Below are positions 38,501 through 46,859 of a stretch of DNA of 64,000 nucleotides, one piece after another. Numbering within the stretch: the stretch's first letter is position 1; each line of letters begins with the position of its first letter. Below the pieces are notes generated by a model. That model was not told the origin of the DNA and did not search any database. It worked only from the letters and a program-made list of their open reading frames with translations. This DNA is from Diphasiastrum complanatum (lineage: Eukaryota; Streptophyta; Lycopodiopsida; Lycopodiales; Lycopodiaceae). The stretch lies in assembly GCA_029204225.1 (NCBI GenBank), contig CM055097.1:67492972-67556971 (forward strand). The letters run 5' to 3'. The position numbers and the translations under genes were made by a program.

Positions 38501-41348
38501 ATAGTCGGACCTAAGGAGCATGAAGAGCGTCTTCGTATTGTCTTAGGCCTCCTAAGGCAAGAAGAGCTCTATGCTAAGGAGTCGAGCAGGATCCCAAGCA
38601 ATTCCGAAGTGACAAGATACTTAAAGACTATTACATAGGGAATGGCCAACTTTTCCATAAGGGATAGGGAGGACTTGCGAGCCCAAATCCTACAGCAGTG
38701 TCATGACAATCCTTGTGTTGGTCACCCAGGCATACAAACCTTGTCAAACAAAACTCTTTCTGGCCAAAGATGAAACGTCATGTTGAGGCATAACTTCAAG
38801 GTTGTGAACAATACCAGTATAATAAAGGAGCAAGGCTCAAAGTTGCGGGTCTTTTACATCCTTTGGAAATTCCCAAAAAGAAATGGGAAAGTATTTCAAT
38901 GGATTTTGTGACTGGACTCCCTAAAATCGGGAAGGGTCACGATGCCATTTGGGGTTTTTCAGCTTGTATGGCTTGCCAAATGATATTGTCAGTGGAAGTG
39001 ATTCCAAATTCATTGGCAAGTTCTGGCAGACTTGAAACAACCCTTAGTCTTAGTTCTTTAGATCACCTAGAATTTGATGGGCAAACAGAACGTATCAATC
39101 AGACGTTGGAAGATATGCTTAGAGCATATGTCTCTCATCGATAGTCTAATTGGAAAAAGTATCTCCCAATGGTTGAGTTTGCACACAATAGTGCAAAGCA
39201 TTCTGCCACCGGATTCAATTCTTTTATGCTAATGTATGGCTTTTAGCCACGTTCACCAGTTTTTGTCGGACTCAAAGGTCTCAAGGTGCAAGCTGCAGTG
39301 GCTTTCCTGCAATATATGCAAGAAATGCTACAAGTGGCCAAGAAAAGCATTAAAACCGCTCAAGATCAAGCTCAGTTTTATGGTAACCACAATCGCTCAT
39401 CTCGAGAATTTGAGGTCGGAACCTGGGTGTATCTTAAAATCCCTAAAGATTCTAAGGTATTACGAATGGAAAAACCTGATAAGCTATCTCCACGATATAG
39501 CGGTCCATATAAGGTTGTAAAGAAAATTAATCACTTATCAGCTAGATCTTTCGATTGGATTTGGGGGTTCATCAATTTTCCATGTGAGTCGTTTGAAAGA
39601 GTGACTTGGTCAAAAGGATTCCCTAATTTTGAAAGGTGAACTGGTTGAAATGGAATAGTTGAGTCCCAGCTCATTATTCATAGTTTGGGTCTAATCTGCA
39701 GTAGTCCAAGAATTATTCTGAGCCAGAAGGTGAATAGGGTGAAGCATGCTGAGAGGTGAACCACGAAGCAGCTAGTTGGGCATAAACTGTGCATGAGACG
39801 AGCAGAATCCACTTCACTCATGAAAAACCCTAAATGCCGTTAAACTCTTAGATTTTAACAAATCTCACATGCACATTTCCATATAATCAACAGGAGATTA
39901 TCCAACCAATTTTCGTATGCAAACCAAAATTGCAGAACTACACATAGCCACTGAATCAACATAGCTTAATCAAACTTAAAACACCGTAATATGCTGATCA
40001 CAAATATATGCTTGTGGCTCAACGGCTTTCCTAACAGAAATACCTGAAGAGCGCGACATATAATGTCAATCTCTGGACCATAAGCAATCTTTTCTGCTTT
40101 CGTGACTAGTTCCACAACAGCCAGGCAAGCATTAGACTTTGGCTCGATCACCGGTACCGCCACAGTACCCCGAACATCACATCTCACAGCCTGGTTTACT
40201 CTTAAAAATTCATGACTGTAGTAATACTGCACATTAGGCGTCCACTCCGGCATTTTTTTCTGAAAAACACGTCCTGGGAGGCCTGGAAAAGCCTGTGAAT
40301 CTTGCTCAGTGGGAAAAACAAATCTGGATGACAAATCGTGGTACAGACAAAGGCTATCGTTTCCATTTTCTAGCATGTAAGGTTGTTCTCGTGTTGTTAA
40401 AAGAAATTTGTTCCCCTGGACAACAGGCATCCAAACCTGCAACAGAAAACTACGTCTCGAAAGCTTTATTAATTTTAAAGCCTGCACCATCCGCTCCTTT
40501 AAAAATGGCACTACTATGTCAGTTTTTGTTTCCACATTACTGCTAATCTCACTTCTTTTCGATGCTGCATGCTTCTTAACTTTCCTCTGAGTCCCTTCAT
40601 GAACAAAATTCTCCACTAGGTTTGTTATATGAACATCCGCAATCCCTTTATTGAAGTCAATAGGCGCCAAAGGCTGTGCCATAGATGCTTTTGTTGCAAT
40701 TCTCCTACTTGCATTTTTTTCCGGCTCGGAACTTGCATACAGGTCCACTTCTTCAGAGGACAATGGCTTCTGACTGTGTTTGAGACTGCTGTCTTGCACT
40801 TCCGCAGTGACTACAGAGGCTTCAGATATGGTAGAACCGCCAAGGTTTTCCAATACACTGGAGGCAGATATTCCTAAAAGCTCCTGAATGAATCCCCATT
40901 GAGAAGACGTTGTTTCCGGGGAACGGCCATAGCGAGGGGGTGAGTTTAAAGAAACTGAAGGTAAGGAAAATCCATTTTGCTGCTGCTGCAACAACTGTGT
41001 TTGTTGCTGGGATATATGCACTGGAGAAGCCGGAAAGGACTGCAGTGGCTCAGTTCCGACACCTAAAGCAGCAGCCAGTTCACTCGATGCAGACGACAAC
41101 GAAGGTCGAGATGCAACCAAATTCGAATCACTAAAAAGCTCGCTATCTCCAATCCTCCCCCACTGCTCCGATACTTGCTGACAAAACGACTCAACCTCCA
41201 TCAAGTCCTCAGAAATGAAGCGAGAGTCCAAAGAATGCCCTACCCTGTGTCCAATCGCCTCAGCGCCTGCCATATTCGCAGAGCAAGGCCAATCCGACAA
41301 GCCGCCGCTGCTGTGCATCAAAGATCTAGAGTCAGGAGGCTCCACCAT
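17649..41348 (-). CDS. NLP: NIN-like protein (NLP) transcription factor gene, four coding exons over 23.7 kb
   Basis: Minus-strand gene joined from exons 41348-40044, 27489-27442, 27334-26158 and 18994-17649. All three introns are GT..AG and phases match (0, 0, 1). The predicted protein is about 1,291 residues: a Q-rich N-terminus, a GAF-like NLP region (about 300-600), a basic patch with KRRR before the RWP-RK domain, the RWPSRK motif at about 860-865, and a C-terminal PB1 domain (about 1189-1271). Known NLPs are nuclear regulators that bind nitrate-responsive elements and control nitrate assimilation and, in legumes, nodulation (NIN). That role is inferred here from domain order only. The length exceeds the roughly 900-1,000 residues usual in angiosperms, mostly through long linkers. 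The reading frame is intact, so the gene is probably functional despite introns full of retroelements. Confidence 0.93.
19081..19159. repeat. CT microsatellite, about 79 bp
   Basis: CT dinucleotide array with one CCCTCCCT interruption, in NLP intron 3 about 90 bp downstream of the exon 4 acceptor on the plus-strand scale. Confidence 0.98.
19460..20367 (+). pseudogene. LINE ORF1-like protein with one frameshift
   Basis: The main frame (to the stop at 20365-20367) begins without an ATG. A natural start, ATG at 19460 ([15 protein letters not shown]), is in another frame that joins it near 19505-19517, so a single indel probably broke the gene. The protein has a coiled-coil ([16 protein letters not shown] to [10 protein letters not shown]), an RRM-like core (LNVCVRGIP.., [19 protein letters not shown]) and a C-terminal domain ([20 protein letters not shown]..). 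This is the architecture of coiled-coil/RRM LINE ORF1 RNA-binding proteins. No ORF2 follows. It is antisense to the NLP gene. Confidence 0.7.
20368..20515 (+). other. LINE 3' tail-like sequence
   Basis: The ORF1 remnant is followed by T/G-rich sequence and ATACGCCTTTCGGCAT, a small hairpin-like motif like those near the 3' ends of plant LINEs, then a CT array where a simple-sequence tail would be. Confidence 0.4.
20521..20575. repeat. CT microsatellite, 55 bp
   Basis: Uninterrupted CT dinucleotides directly after the LINE 3' tail. Together with 19081-19159 it brackets the LINE-derived segment. Confidence 0.98.
20580..23600. other. NLP intron 3 interior, no recognisable gene
   Basis: Starts GC-rich with GCTGCTG-type sequence, as does the stretch after the first CT array, and then becomes AT-rich. 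Short ORFs, including 22365-22670, show no family resemblance. Confidence 0.45.
23620..24330. repeat. Two diverged copies of an LTR-like segment
   Basis: About 23630-23960 and 24050-24330 share CCCCTCCAAGAAGTGAGCTT, then AGTAGCAGCTACATG-like and GGTGAGTTCTTG stretches. Both have a TATAAGTA-type box just before the shared block (ATATAAGTAGG; GTATAAGTATG). This is the structure of LTR promoters, but no internal element sequence connects them. Confidence 0.5.
24340..26150. other. NLP intron 3, no recognisable gene
   Basis: A GC-rich patch at 24420-24570 is followed by AT-rich DNA with several ATTAGCTGTTTTT-like repeats at 25500-25660. Nothing coding was recognised. Confidence 0.45.
26158..27334 (-). 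CDS. NLP: NLP exon 3: second GAF-like part, linker, first half of RWP-RK
   Basis: Begins after a TTTTTTATCAG acceptor, 107 bp from exon 2, with [13 protein letters not shown]. It holds the conserved blocks [31 protein letters not shown] and YILEFFLP. A poorly conserved Ser-rich linker follows. A basic KRRRG stretch and [20 protein letters not shown] open the RWP-RK domain. The exon ends in ATTGGAG before a GTATGG donor, splitting the next codon after its first base. This split inside RWP-RK is a known conserved intron position in NLP genes. Confidence 0.93.
27442..27489 (-). CDS. NLP: NLP exon 2: 16-codon microexon
   Basis: A 48-nt exon between a TTACTGCAG acceptor and a CAG/GTAAAG donor encodes [20 protein letters not shown] is the canonical continuation of the CRAL motif that ends exon 1, and both junctions are phase 0, so including it restores the family sequence. 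It is too short to appear as a gene on its own. The 12,554-bp intron on its upstream side is the largest in the gene. Confidence 0.88.
28240..29100 (-). pseudogene. LTR and gag scraps of another retrotransposon
   Basis: 28240-28440 has an LTR-like promoter (TATATAGAGGTGG) on the plus strand. On the minus strand, 29008-28755 reads as a Pro/Ser/Tyr-rich gag N-terminus followed by [14 protein letters not shown], resembling the region before Retrotrans_gag. It is short, and the two pieces may not belong together. Confidence 0.35.
29510..31053 (-). pseudogene. Internally deleted Copia element: gag and protease joined to reverse transcriptase
   Basis: From 31053: the gag helix region ([35 protein letters not shown]), a Lys-rich tail, a degenerate knuckle [10 protein letters not shown], then protease [12 protein letters not shown]. 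About 40 residues later the frame passes directly into the RT N-terminus ([13 protein letters not shown]), so the rest of protease and all of integrase are missing. After a stop, RT continues (29797-29510) with [19 protein letters not shown] and [12 protein letters not shown] and ends before the YVDD block. Confidence 0.88.
31256..32120 (-). pseudogene. Copia linker copy and RT N-terminus
   Basis: 32120-32060 encodes [15 protein letters not shown], the very start of Copia RT, then decays. 31873-31256 carries a diverged second copy of the spacer between integrase and RT ([15 protein letters not shown] against [15 protein letters not shown] at about 32350), with stops. The juxtaposition implies two elements of one family were recombined or nested here. 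Confidence 0.65.
32121..33870 (-). pseudogene. Copia protease, integrase and linker
   Basis: Protease begins at [12 protein letters not shown]-type sequence (33870). It is followed by [13 protein letters not shown], a stop, then the pre-integrase motif [17 protein letters not shown], the catalytic VHSDVCGPM, and [13 protein letters not shown]. After a frameshift near 33080 come [13 protein letters not shown] (catalytic Glu) and [22 protein letters not shown], another shift, then [15 protein letters not shown] and [11 protein letters not shown]. It ends in the variable linker and the RT start. Gag is absent between this and the primer-binding site. Confidence 0.88.
34591..34603 (-). other. Copia primer-binding site
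   Basis: TGGTATCAGAGCC on the minus strand, immediately adjoining the LTR end at 34604. Confidence 0.92.
34604..35327 (-). mobile_element. 5' LTR (724 bp) of the minus-strand Copia element
   Basis: Ends are TGTTAGAAATA (35327 side) and TATTTCCTACA (34604 side), a TG..CA LTR with matching terminal inverted repeats that abuts the primer-binding site. TATATATAG lies inside (about 34773-34782). It lies in NLP intron 1 in sense orientation. Confidence 0.85.
35328..36113 (-). other. Second retroelement leader with primer-binding site
   Basis: At 36099-36110 the minus strand reads GGTATCAGAGCC, adjacent to an LTR-like end at 36114 (TGTCACAAGCC on the plus strand). The 770 bp below it resembles untranslated leader and is cut off by the LTR at 35327, so the older element was interrupted by the Copia element. 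Confidence 0.55.
36114..36804. mobile_element. LTR-like, GC-rich region before the Gypsy gag
   Basis: Starts TGTCACAAGCC beside a minus-strand primer-binding site and is markedly GC-rich to about 36580. From there to the Gypsy gag it has TATAAGG-type boxes. It may be the LTR of the interrupted minus-strand element, of the plus-strand Gypsy element, or parts of both. No second copy is present to settle it. Confidence 0.4.
36805..39640 (+). pseudogene. Decayed Gypsy element (chromovirus-like): gag, RT, integrase
   Basis: The gag ATG is at 36805 ([10 protein letters not shown]), with stops and shifts, then [22 protein letters not shown] (37267-37485). RT is at 38030-38510: [44 protein letters not shown] (first catalytic Asp kept). 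The later catalytic box is lost by a small in-frame deletion at about 38500. RNase H is missing. Integrase follows: the H/C zinc region ([12 protein letters not shown]), MDFVTGLPK, a frameshifted core, [14 protein letters not shown], and the C-terminal [20 protein letters not shown] block. Several stops are TAG where Gln is usual. Confidence 0.88.
39641..40043. other. NLP intron 1 next to exon 1, no recognisable feature
   Basis: The end of the Gypsy remnant is followed by unique-looking AT-rich intron sequence up to the splice donor. No 3' LTR is visible. Confidence 0.5.
40044..41348 (-). CDS. NLP: NLP exon 1: Q-rich N-terminus and first half of GAF-like region
   Basis: 435 codons. I chose the ATG at 41348 (protein begins MVEPPDSRS). 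The frame is open a little further upstream but has no ATG there, and that extension would encode a hydrophobic stretch unlike an NLP. The exon carries glutamine runs near residues 110-125, serine-rich linkers, and then the conserved NLP block with [16 protein letters not shown] and VRGTVAVPV. It ends at CRALQ before a GTATTT donor, the position where NLPs continue with AVNL, which is exactly what exon 2 supplies. Confidence 0.92.
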
Positions 41349-41362
41349 CACTGACCAAATAA

Positions 41363-41686
41363 TCAAAAAAAACACAAAAACGCAAAACCCTCGATCCACA
41401 AAATCACATCAATTGGTGCTCCTCTTCTTCTTATTCTTCTTCTTTTGCTGCTTGTTCTCAGCACAAGCCGCGGATAAAGAATCGGCGGTGGCAGCGCATT
41501 TTGCATCAGCGCTCGCATTAGCAAAGACGTCGGATGCATCGAGCAAACAAAAAGAAATGGAGAGAAAGAGAGAGAAAGAGAGAGAGGGGAGGAGGGGGGG
41601 GGGGGGGGGGGGCACCAGGTTGGTTTACTGTGGGCGACTCCATTGCAAGACAAAAAAAATTCCCTTTTCAGAGATCTTGACTTCAT
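41363..41686 (-). promoter_or_regulatory. Upstream ORF in the putative NLP 5' leader
   Basis: An ATG-started 107-codon ORF (begins MKSRSLKREF) ends at 41363, only 14 nt before the chosen NLP ATG at 41348. It translates the pyrimidine-rich leader into Pro/Ser/Leu-rich sequence, so it need not make a stable protein. If transcription starts upstream of 41686, this uORF would have to be skipped or terminated before the main start. The transcription start cannot be seen. Confidence 0.4.
41570..41612. repeat. GA-rich stretch ending in a 19-nt G tract (NLP leader or core promoter)
   Basis: GAGA-rich sequence runs into an uninterrupted G tract at 41594-41612. On the coding strand this is a C tract followed by CT-rich DNA. 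CT-rich leaders are common near plant transcription starts. The G tract alone lacks the four spaced runs of a classic G-quadruplex but could form intermolecular or slipped structures. Confidence 0.7.
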
Positions 41687-41973
41687 TACTTTGGCCTCTT
41701 GTTTGTACAACTCAATTATCGTCAAATTAATGTGTAGTAATGCCAAGTTCTCAGCTTTTCACTTATTTTCAGCACCCACTCCATGTAAGGAGTGCATCAA
41801 GGGCTGAGAATCAAAGCTTTTTCCTTGGTTTTCAGCCTTAGATGCACTCCCTCGCATGGTGGCATGGTGCAAAGAGTGCACGGGGTGCTGGGTGTTGAGA
41901 TTAAGCAAAGCGGCTTTTTTTTTGTGTGTGTTCTAAATTAATGTGTAATGTTTTATTGGACATATGTCATATT

Positions 41974-42001
41974 ACACAACCTTTTGCATGAAAGGTTGTG
42001 T
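41974..42001. repeat. 11-bp inverted repeat (hairpin) upstream of NLP
   Basis: Arms ACACAACCTTT and AAAGGTTGTGT match perfectly around a 6-nt TGCATG spacer. A third ACACAACCTTTTC half-site follows at about 42006-42018. It lies roughly 630 bp upstream of the NLP start codon. It could be a binding site or the relic of a small transposon; nothing decides between these. Confidence 0.6.
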
Positions 42002-42492
42002 GATTTACACAACCTTTTCTTAAAAGAAAGCAACTTATATCTTTGGTAAATTACCACTCATTGTAAATTAACGCCAAGGACACAGCATTATCTTATCATC
42101 CGTCATTGTTTCTTTATATCGTCAACGTATTTCCATTGCATTACAACGTTCACAGGCGCTTTCAATTTTTCGACGGGCTCAGTTTGCAAGAGCGGCTACT
42201 TCAAAGCTTCCTGCATTACCTATTACTGGATCTATTTTAGTTAGTAATTTACATGAGGCAATTGGTTTTGAGTAATTAGCTTACTATTTTATACTTAGCT
42301 ATTGGGTAGCTTAATTCATTTTTGCCGTCTTATGGTATTATTTTAAATACTTTAATCTTCTTGTACAATCATGGTTTTCCCATCATTTTTAATAAAAGCA
42401 AGGATATTATTATACTCATTAAGCTAACACCAAAATCTTGATGGAAAACAAGATACAAATTTTCATATCATTTATTTTTAACATTATGAAAG

Positions 42493-42494
<2 letters not shown>

Positions 42495-42564
<70 letters not shown>
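42495..42564. repeat. CT microsatellite, 70 bp
   Basis: Uninterrupted TC/CT array about 1.15 kb upstream of the NLP start codon. Confidence 0.98.
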
Positions 42565-42568
<4 letters not shown>

Positions 42569-42829
42569 GTATGTATCATTACAATTTATAATCTCCTTTG
42601 AAAAAGCCTATTCTCTCCCTGCTTGTATCATTATGATTTGCCATCTCCTTAAAACTATAGCCCCCATTATCTACTCCTCCATTTAGTTGGGTTGAGTGAT
42701 GACATGATCACAATGGACCCGATGTTGGGAAGGGTCATGAGGAATGGGTGACTCGGTGCATGAAAACTATAGAAGGAAGATGATCGATGAGTCATTGAGT
42801 GCATTTGCGCACAATAGTGCTTATATATA

Positions 42830-43150
42830 TGGGTGACATTTTTTGCGGGCAGAGCGTGACATTTTTGTCGGCACAGCGTGACATTTTTGCTGGCAAGCAC
42901 ACATTCTCTCTCTAATATAGTTTTATACCATAAACTAGTTGCTTGTGCCCGTCGATGACGGGCAATGGGCACTTACCTACAAAAAGTGTTTATATATTTT
43001 TGGAGGCTGTGTTTTTCAAAACCTATTTAGCTTTTTCTTTGCAAATGGGTGACATTTTTTGTCGGCAAAGCATGACATTTTTTACAGCACCTCACACATT
43101 CTCTCTCTAAAGTAGTTTTATACTATAGATATAGATATATATAGATATAT
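42830..43150. repeat. Short GTGACATTTTT repeats and TATAGATATA tail
   Basis: GTGACATTTTT followed by G/C-rich GGCA..GC occurs three times at about 22-bp spacing (42833-42898) and twice again at 43047-43090. Each cluster is followed by ACACATTCTCTCTCTAA and an AGTTTTATAC motif. The first continues into CTAGTTGCTTGTGCCCGTCG with a small GACGGGC hairpin, the second into TATAGATATAGATATA. This suggests two copies of a small non-autonomous transposon of undetermined type. Confidence 0.6.
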
Positions 43151-43582
43151 ATATATGTATGTATAAAAGTTTCAAGCCAATGTTATAACGGTTTAGTGAA
43201 GCATATAAAAAACTCAAACAAATCCCTTATATCTATAGTTTATAATTGGAATAAATCATTTTTTTTCCAATGAAAAATGCAAATATAAACTAAGGAATAA
43301 TGCATTTGTCAATCTTTTAATGTACCCCATTGGGTTATTACAAATAGCAATTTTTTCTATAGACTCTCTTTTATGCATGTACATTGGACATCAAATTATA
43401 AAAAATAAGAAGCCTACTTTTAGTTAGTCCATTCTACATGCAAAATAAAAATTTTGAAGGTCGACTTTTAGTTACATCAATTTTGGCATGATAATCCAAA
43501 CTTGACATTAGTGTATTATGGATGGGCCAGCCATACAATATCATTAACATTCTTTGATTGCTATAATAGACATCCCATTTAT

Positions 43583-43710
43583 AGATTGTCCATTTTGCAT
43601 GTATAGTTTAGAAATGTACAATCTATTTCTAGATTGTCCATTTTGCATGTATAGTGGACAATAATTTGTTAGAAATATACAATCTATTTCTAGATTATCC
43701 ATTTTGCATT
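43583..43710. repeat. Three-copy tandem repeat with ATTGTCCATTTTGCATGTAT
   Basis: Copies start at 43585, 43633 and 43694 and alternate with TAGAAATRTACAATCTATTTCTAG. Spacings of 48 and 61 bp show unequal units. Confidence 0.8.
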
Positions 43711-44849
43711 TGTAACGACCTCATAGAAAAAAATTCTACTTGAAGGATTTCTAAATGGCACAATGTGTGCACTTACTAAAACTAAAATTAAATCTGCCAA
43801 AAATATATTTTATCAAAGGAATCTTACAAACTTGTAAGATTCTTGCTATTATATCTACTACTATAAGGTTCCTCGAACCAATCTATTTCTAGACACCTTT
43901 TGTAATTTCTTCAATCAGTCATTACATCGAGGAAGGTCCCATGACGGGAGCCGTCCCCTCTACATATGGATGGTTTATAAATAGATTATACATTCTGCTA
44001 AAGTGAATTACCTTGATTTTGACATAATAGGCTAAAGTGGACATGGGTGTCATCCCTACCCAATGGGCCTTGGATTCACGTCACCACATGGGAGATCCAT
44101 TTGGGCCCAGCAACGCCCTGGAAGATCTTGCATTATTCTATCTTTGCATTTACAAGATCGCTTAACAACTGATTAACTGACTAATTAGAACAGTTATTCA
44201 CGCTCACAACCATTGTCACACTCGTAACTTGTTGCATCACAACTGCCCAATAGGCTTTTCTTAAGCTTAGAGTGTATTTTGGATTTCTTGGGACTATTCA
44301 ACACACTTTGATTTTATGTTTAATTGGTTTTTCACTCTATAGAGGGTGCAAGGAAGAGCAAGGCAAAATTGTGGCAACTCACGTAGAAAGTGTTGGATTT
44401 CTATCCTCTCCATCCCTTATCTTCCATTCATTGGTTGTATGTAGGGATATATAGAGTACACTTTACGAAGTGAGAGATGTCACTTCGAAGTTGCATCTGA
44501 GGAGAAAGTTCTTGACATTCAGAATTCTATTTAGAATCACGTTACTCAATTCAAGACTTTGTTAGAGCATATGACAACAATAGGTTCGGTGATGTTCTCA
44601 TGACCTTGTTGTCCTAGCTTGTCATACTCCTATGAAAATTGGGTGATGATGATTTCAACTCACTCAGATATAACTTTGTCCAAAAGAGTCATAACAATGT
44701 TGTTGCAAGAGCAGACTTGAAGGTGAAGTTATTGTCAAACTGAATTTTCAGCATGGACTGTCGGAGCTCACACCAAATGTATTGTATATTCCGAAATCTG
44801 ACAACAAATCTATTATTGGTCAGATGAATTACTATAAGATAGAGCTCAA

Positions 44850-46400
44850 AACAGACACATAATTGATTCTTGATAAATGTAAGAGAGTCCTGGCACTCGA
44901 AAAGAGACAAGGCTATCTCTATAGGCTTACTCATTGTAACTACTCCAAGGTCTCAAGACCACCCTTATCAAATACACTTCATCTGACAACACCTACAAGT
45001 TGTACACTCAACAGACTTTGTTCAGCAGGGATACAGTCTTTATCAAGGATCAGTTCATCGACTTCAAAGGCAAGGATAAAATTTCAAGTGAACCTTCTCA
45101 CCTGCCATCGACACGACAATCAGAGCCTCTGGCTCAAGTGTGCCCATAGTCGATCGACTACTCGATAGTGAGTCACACGTATTTAGCAATGACAAATACA
45201 AAGAGTGGATCATCAACCAACATCAGCTCCTCTAAGAAGATCAAGCCGAGTGCGCACACAGTCCACAAGGTATACTCTTGAGTCTGCCTGTCTTTTAGTG
45301 CAGGAACCGACATCTGTCAAAGAGGCACTTAGTCTACCAGACTCCGATCTCTGGAGAGAAGCAATGGACAGAGAGTATTCCTCTATGATCAAGAACTAGA
45401 CATGGTCACTAGTTCAAACTTCTGCTGGCTGCAATCTTATCGATTGCAAATGGGTCTTTAAGATCAAGTACAACGCCAATGGAGAGCAATTAATCGTAGG
45501 AAGGCATGACTAGTAGCACAAGAATTCGCTCAGATCCCCAACATCAGCTACAACAAGAATTTCAGTCTAGTAGTCAAGCATTCATCTATCCGAGCTCTCC
45601 TATAATATGCAGCAGCAGCCAACCTTGAAGTACATTAGCTCTGTATACATACAGCTTATCTAATGGAGTCATCGAAGAAGAAATCTACATGTTATAGCCT
45701 GAAGGATACATTCATGAAGGTATGGAACATCATGTTTGTAAACTCCACAAGGCACTATATGGCTTGAAGCAATCAACTAGAGCTTGGTAAAAGAGTATCA
45801 ACACATTCCTCATCCAACACGGTTTCGAACCAAGCACTGCTAATCCAAATGTATAGTTCAATTTAGTGTAGCAGTCCTTTAATAATTATCACCTTATATG
45901 TTGATGATACTTTGCTTTTCAGCAATAGTACCAATTTGGTGAAGGATGCTAAATAGATGTTGTCTTCTGAGTTCGGCATGTCCGATCTGGGCAAAGCTCA
46001 CTATCTGGGCACTCAAATCCATAGAGATAGAATGAGACAGTTGATCTATATTACTCAACAAATATATATTCGCAATGTTCTTATCAAATATAATGTGATT
46101 AATTGTAAGCTATCTCACTCACCAATGGATCCAAGCCTGTGATTGTCAAAGGACCAATGTCCTTAGACCAAGCAAGAAGAGAAGCAGATGAGAGAGTATC
46201 CTTATCGATCGATACTTGGATCTCTCATGTATGCAATGGTCTGCTTGATATCTCTTTTGTAGTTAGTTCACTCAGCCAATTTATGGCTAATCCTAGCACC
46301 ACCCATTGGAAGGCTCTCATGAGAGTCATGAGGTATATTCGAACTACTATGGACTAGTGCATCTGCTATGGAGAGGACTTCGACTTGTCCGATGTTTCCT
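44850..46400 (+). pseudogene. Decayed Copia pol (RT and part of RNase H)
   Basis: From about 45205: RRSSRVR..SVKEALSLPDSDLWREAMDREYSSM, CKWVFKIKYN, many stops, then LYVDDTLLFSN (45890-45930, catalytic pair kept), MLSSEFGMSDLGKAHYLGTQI and IYIRNVLIKYNV. It ends in the region of LGSLMYAM (about 46215) with further shifts. The end abuts a minus-strand Copia gag at about 46438. Not functional. Confidence 0.85.
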
Positions 46401-46437
46401 TGTCCGAAGTCTTCGAAGATCGTCGATCATTGAAGGT

Positions 46438-46859
46438 TCAAAATGGAGCACTTGTAAGAAGTAGGAACGACATTGAAGTCCACGTCATCGACTTCCTTGA
46501 CATCAAAGAAGTGTCGTCCCTCACATCATATAGTGAGGTCATGATGTCCCATAATTCTTTTGAAGTTTGAGATTCAGATACGTGGCCAATTTGAGTGTTT
46601 GATATATTGAGTACGATAAGCGCAAATTTTTTTACCATCCTTCGATTTTCACTTTGAGTCATCTATCTCATCTTCAAGCTTTAGTTCAATACTTGTGACA
46701 ACATCTCACAACTTGTTGGCGATTAGCAAGGTCTTCATCTTAAATTTCCACATATAGCAATTGGACCCATTAAGCTTGTTTGCTATGAGATCGACTTTGT
46801 TTTGAGAATCCATCTGGAAGTTACTCTGTCGATAAATCGATGACTTAAGAATGATACTA
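46438..46859 (-). pseudogene. Copia gag N-terminus downstream of an LTR
   Basis: On the minus strand after the LTR end at 46860: a degenerate primer-binding site (TAGTATCATT), then MDSQNKVDLIANKLNGSNCYMWKFKMKTLL, a stop, and SKELWDIMTSLYDVRD. This is the start of a Copia gag, cut off at 46438. Confidence 0.75.

Larger units (their letters stand above)
27490..40043 (-). other. NLP intron 1 (12.6 kb) filled with LTR retrotransposons
   Basis: GTATTT donor at 40043 and CTGCAG acceptor ending at 27490. It holds a Gypsy remnant on the plus strand (antisense to the gene) and several Copia segments on the minus strand (sense to the gene, including an LTR that could supply promoter or poly(A) signals). 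The 27490-28240 part next to exon 2 shows no element I recognise. Confidence 0.9.

Noticed and set aside
41349-41399. In-frame extension of NLP exon 1 that would add a hydrophobic N-terminus resembling a signal peptide
   Set aside because: It has no ATG; the only initiator-like codon is GTG. A nuclear transcription factor would not be expected to carry a signal peptide.
42080-42276. Open stretch with an organelle-like look (ISIALQRSQALSIFRRAQ..)
   Set aside because: I could not match it to any plastid or mitochondrial gene, it lacks a start, and 63 open codons can occur by chance.
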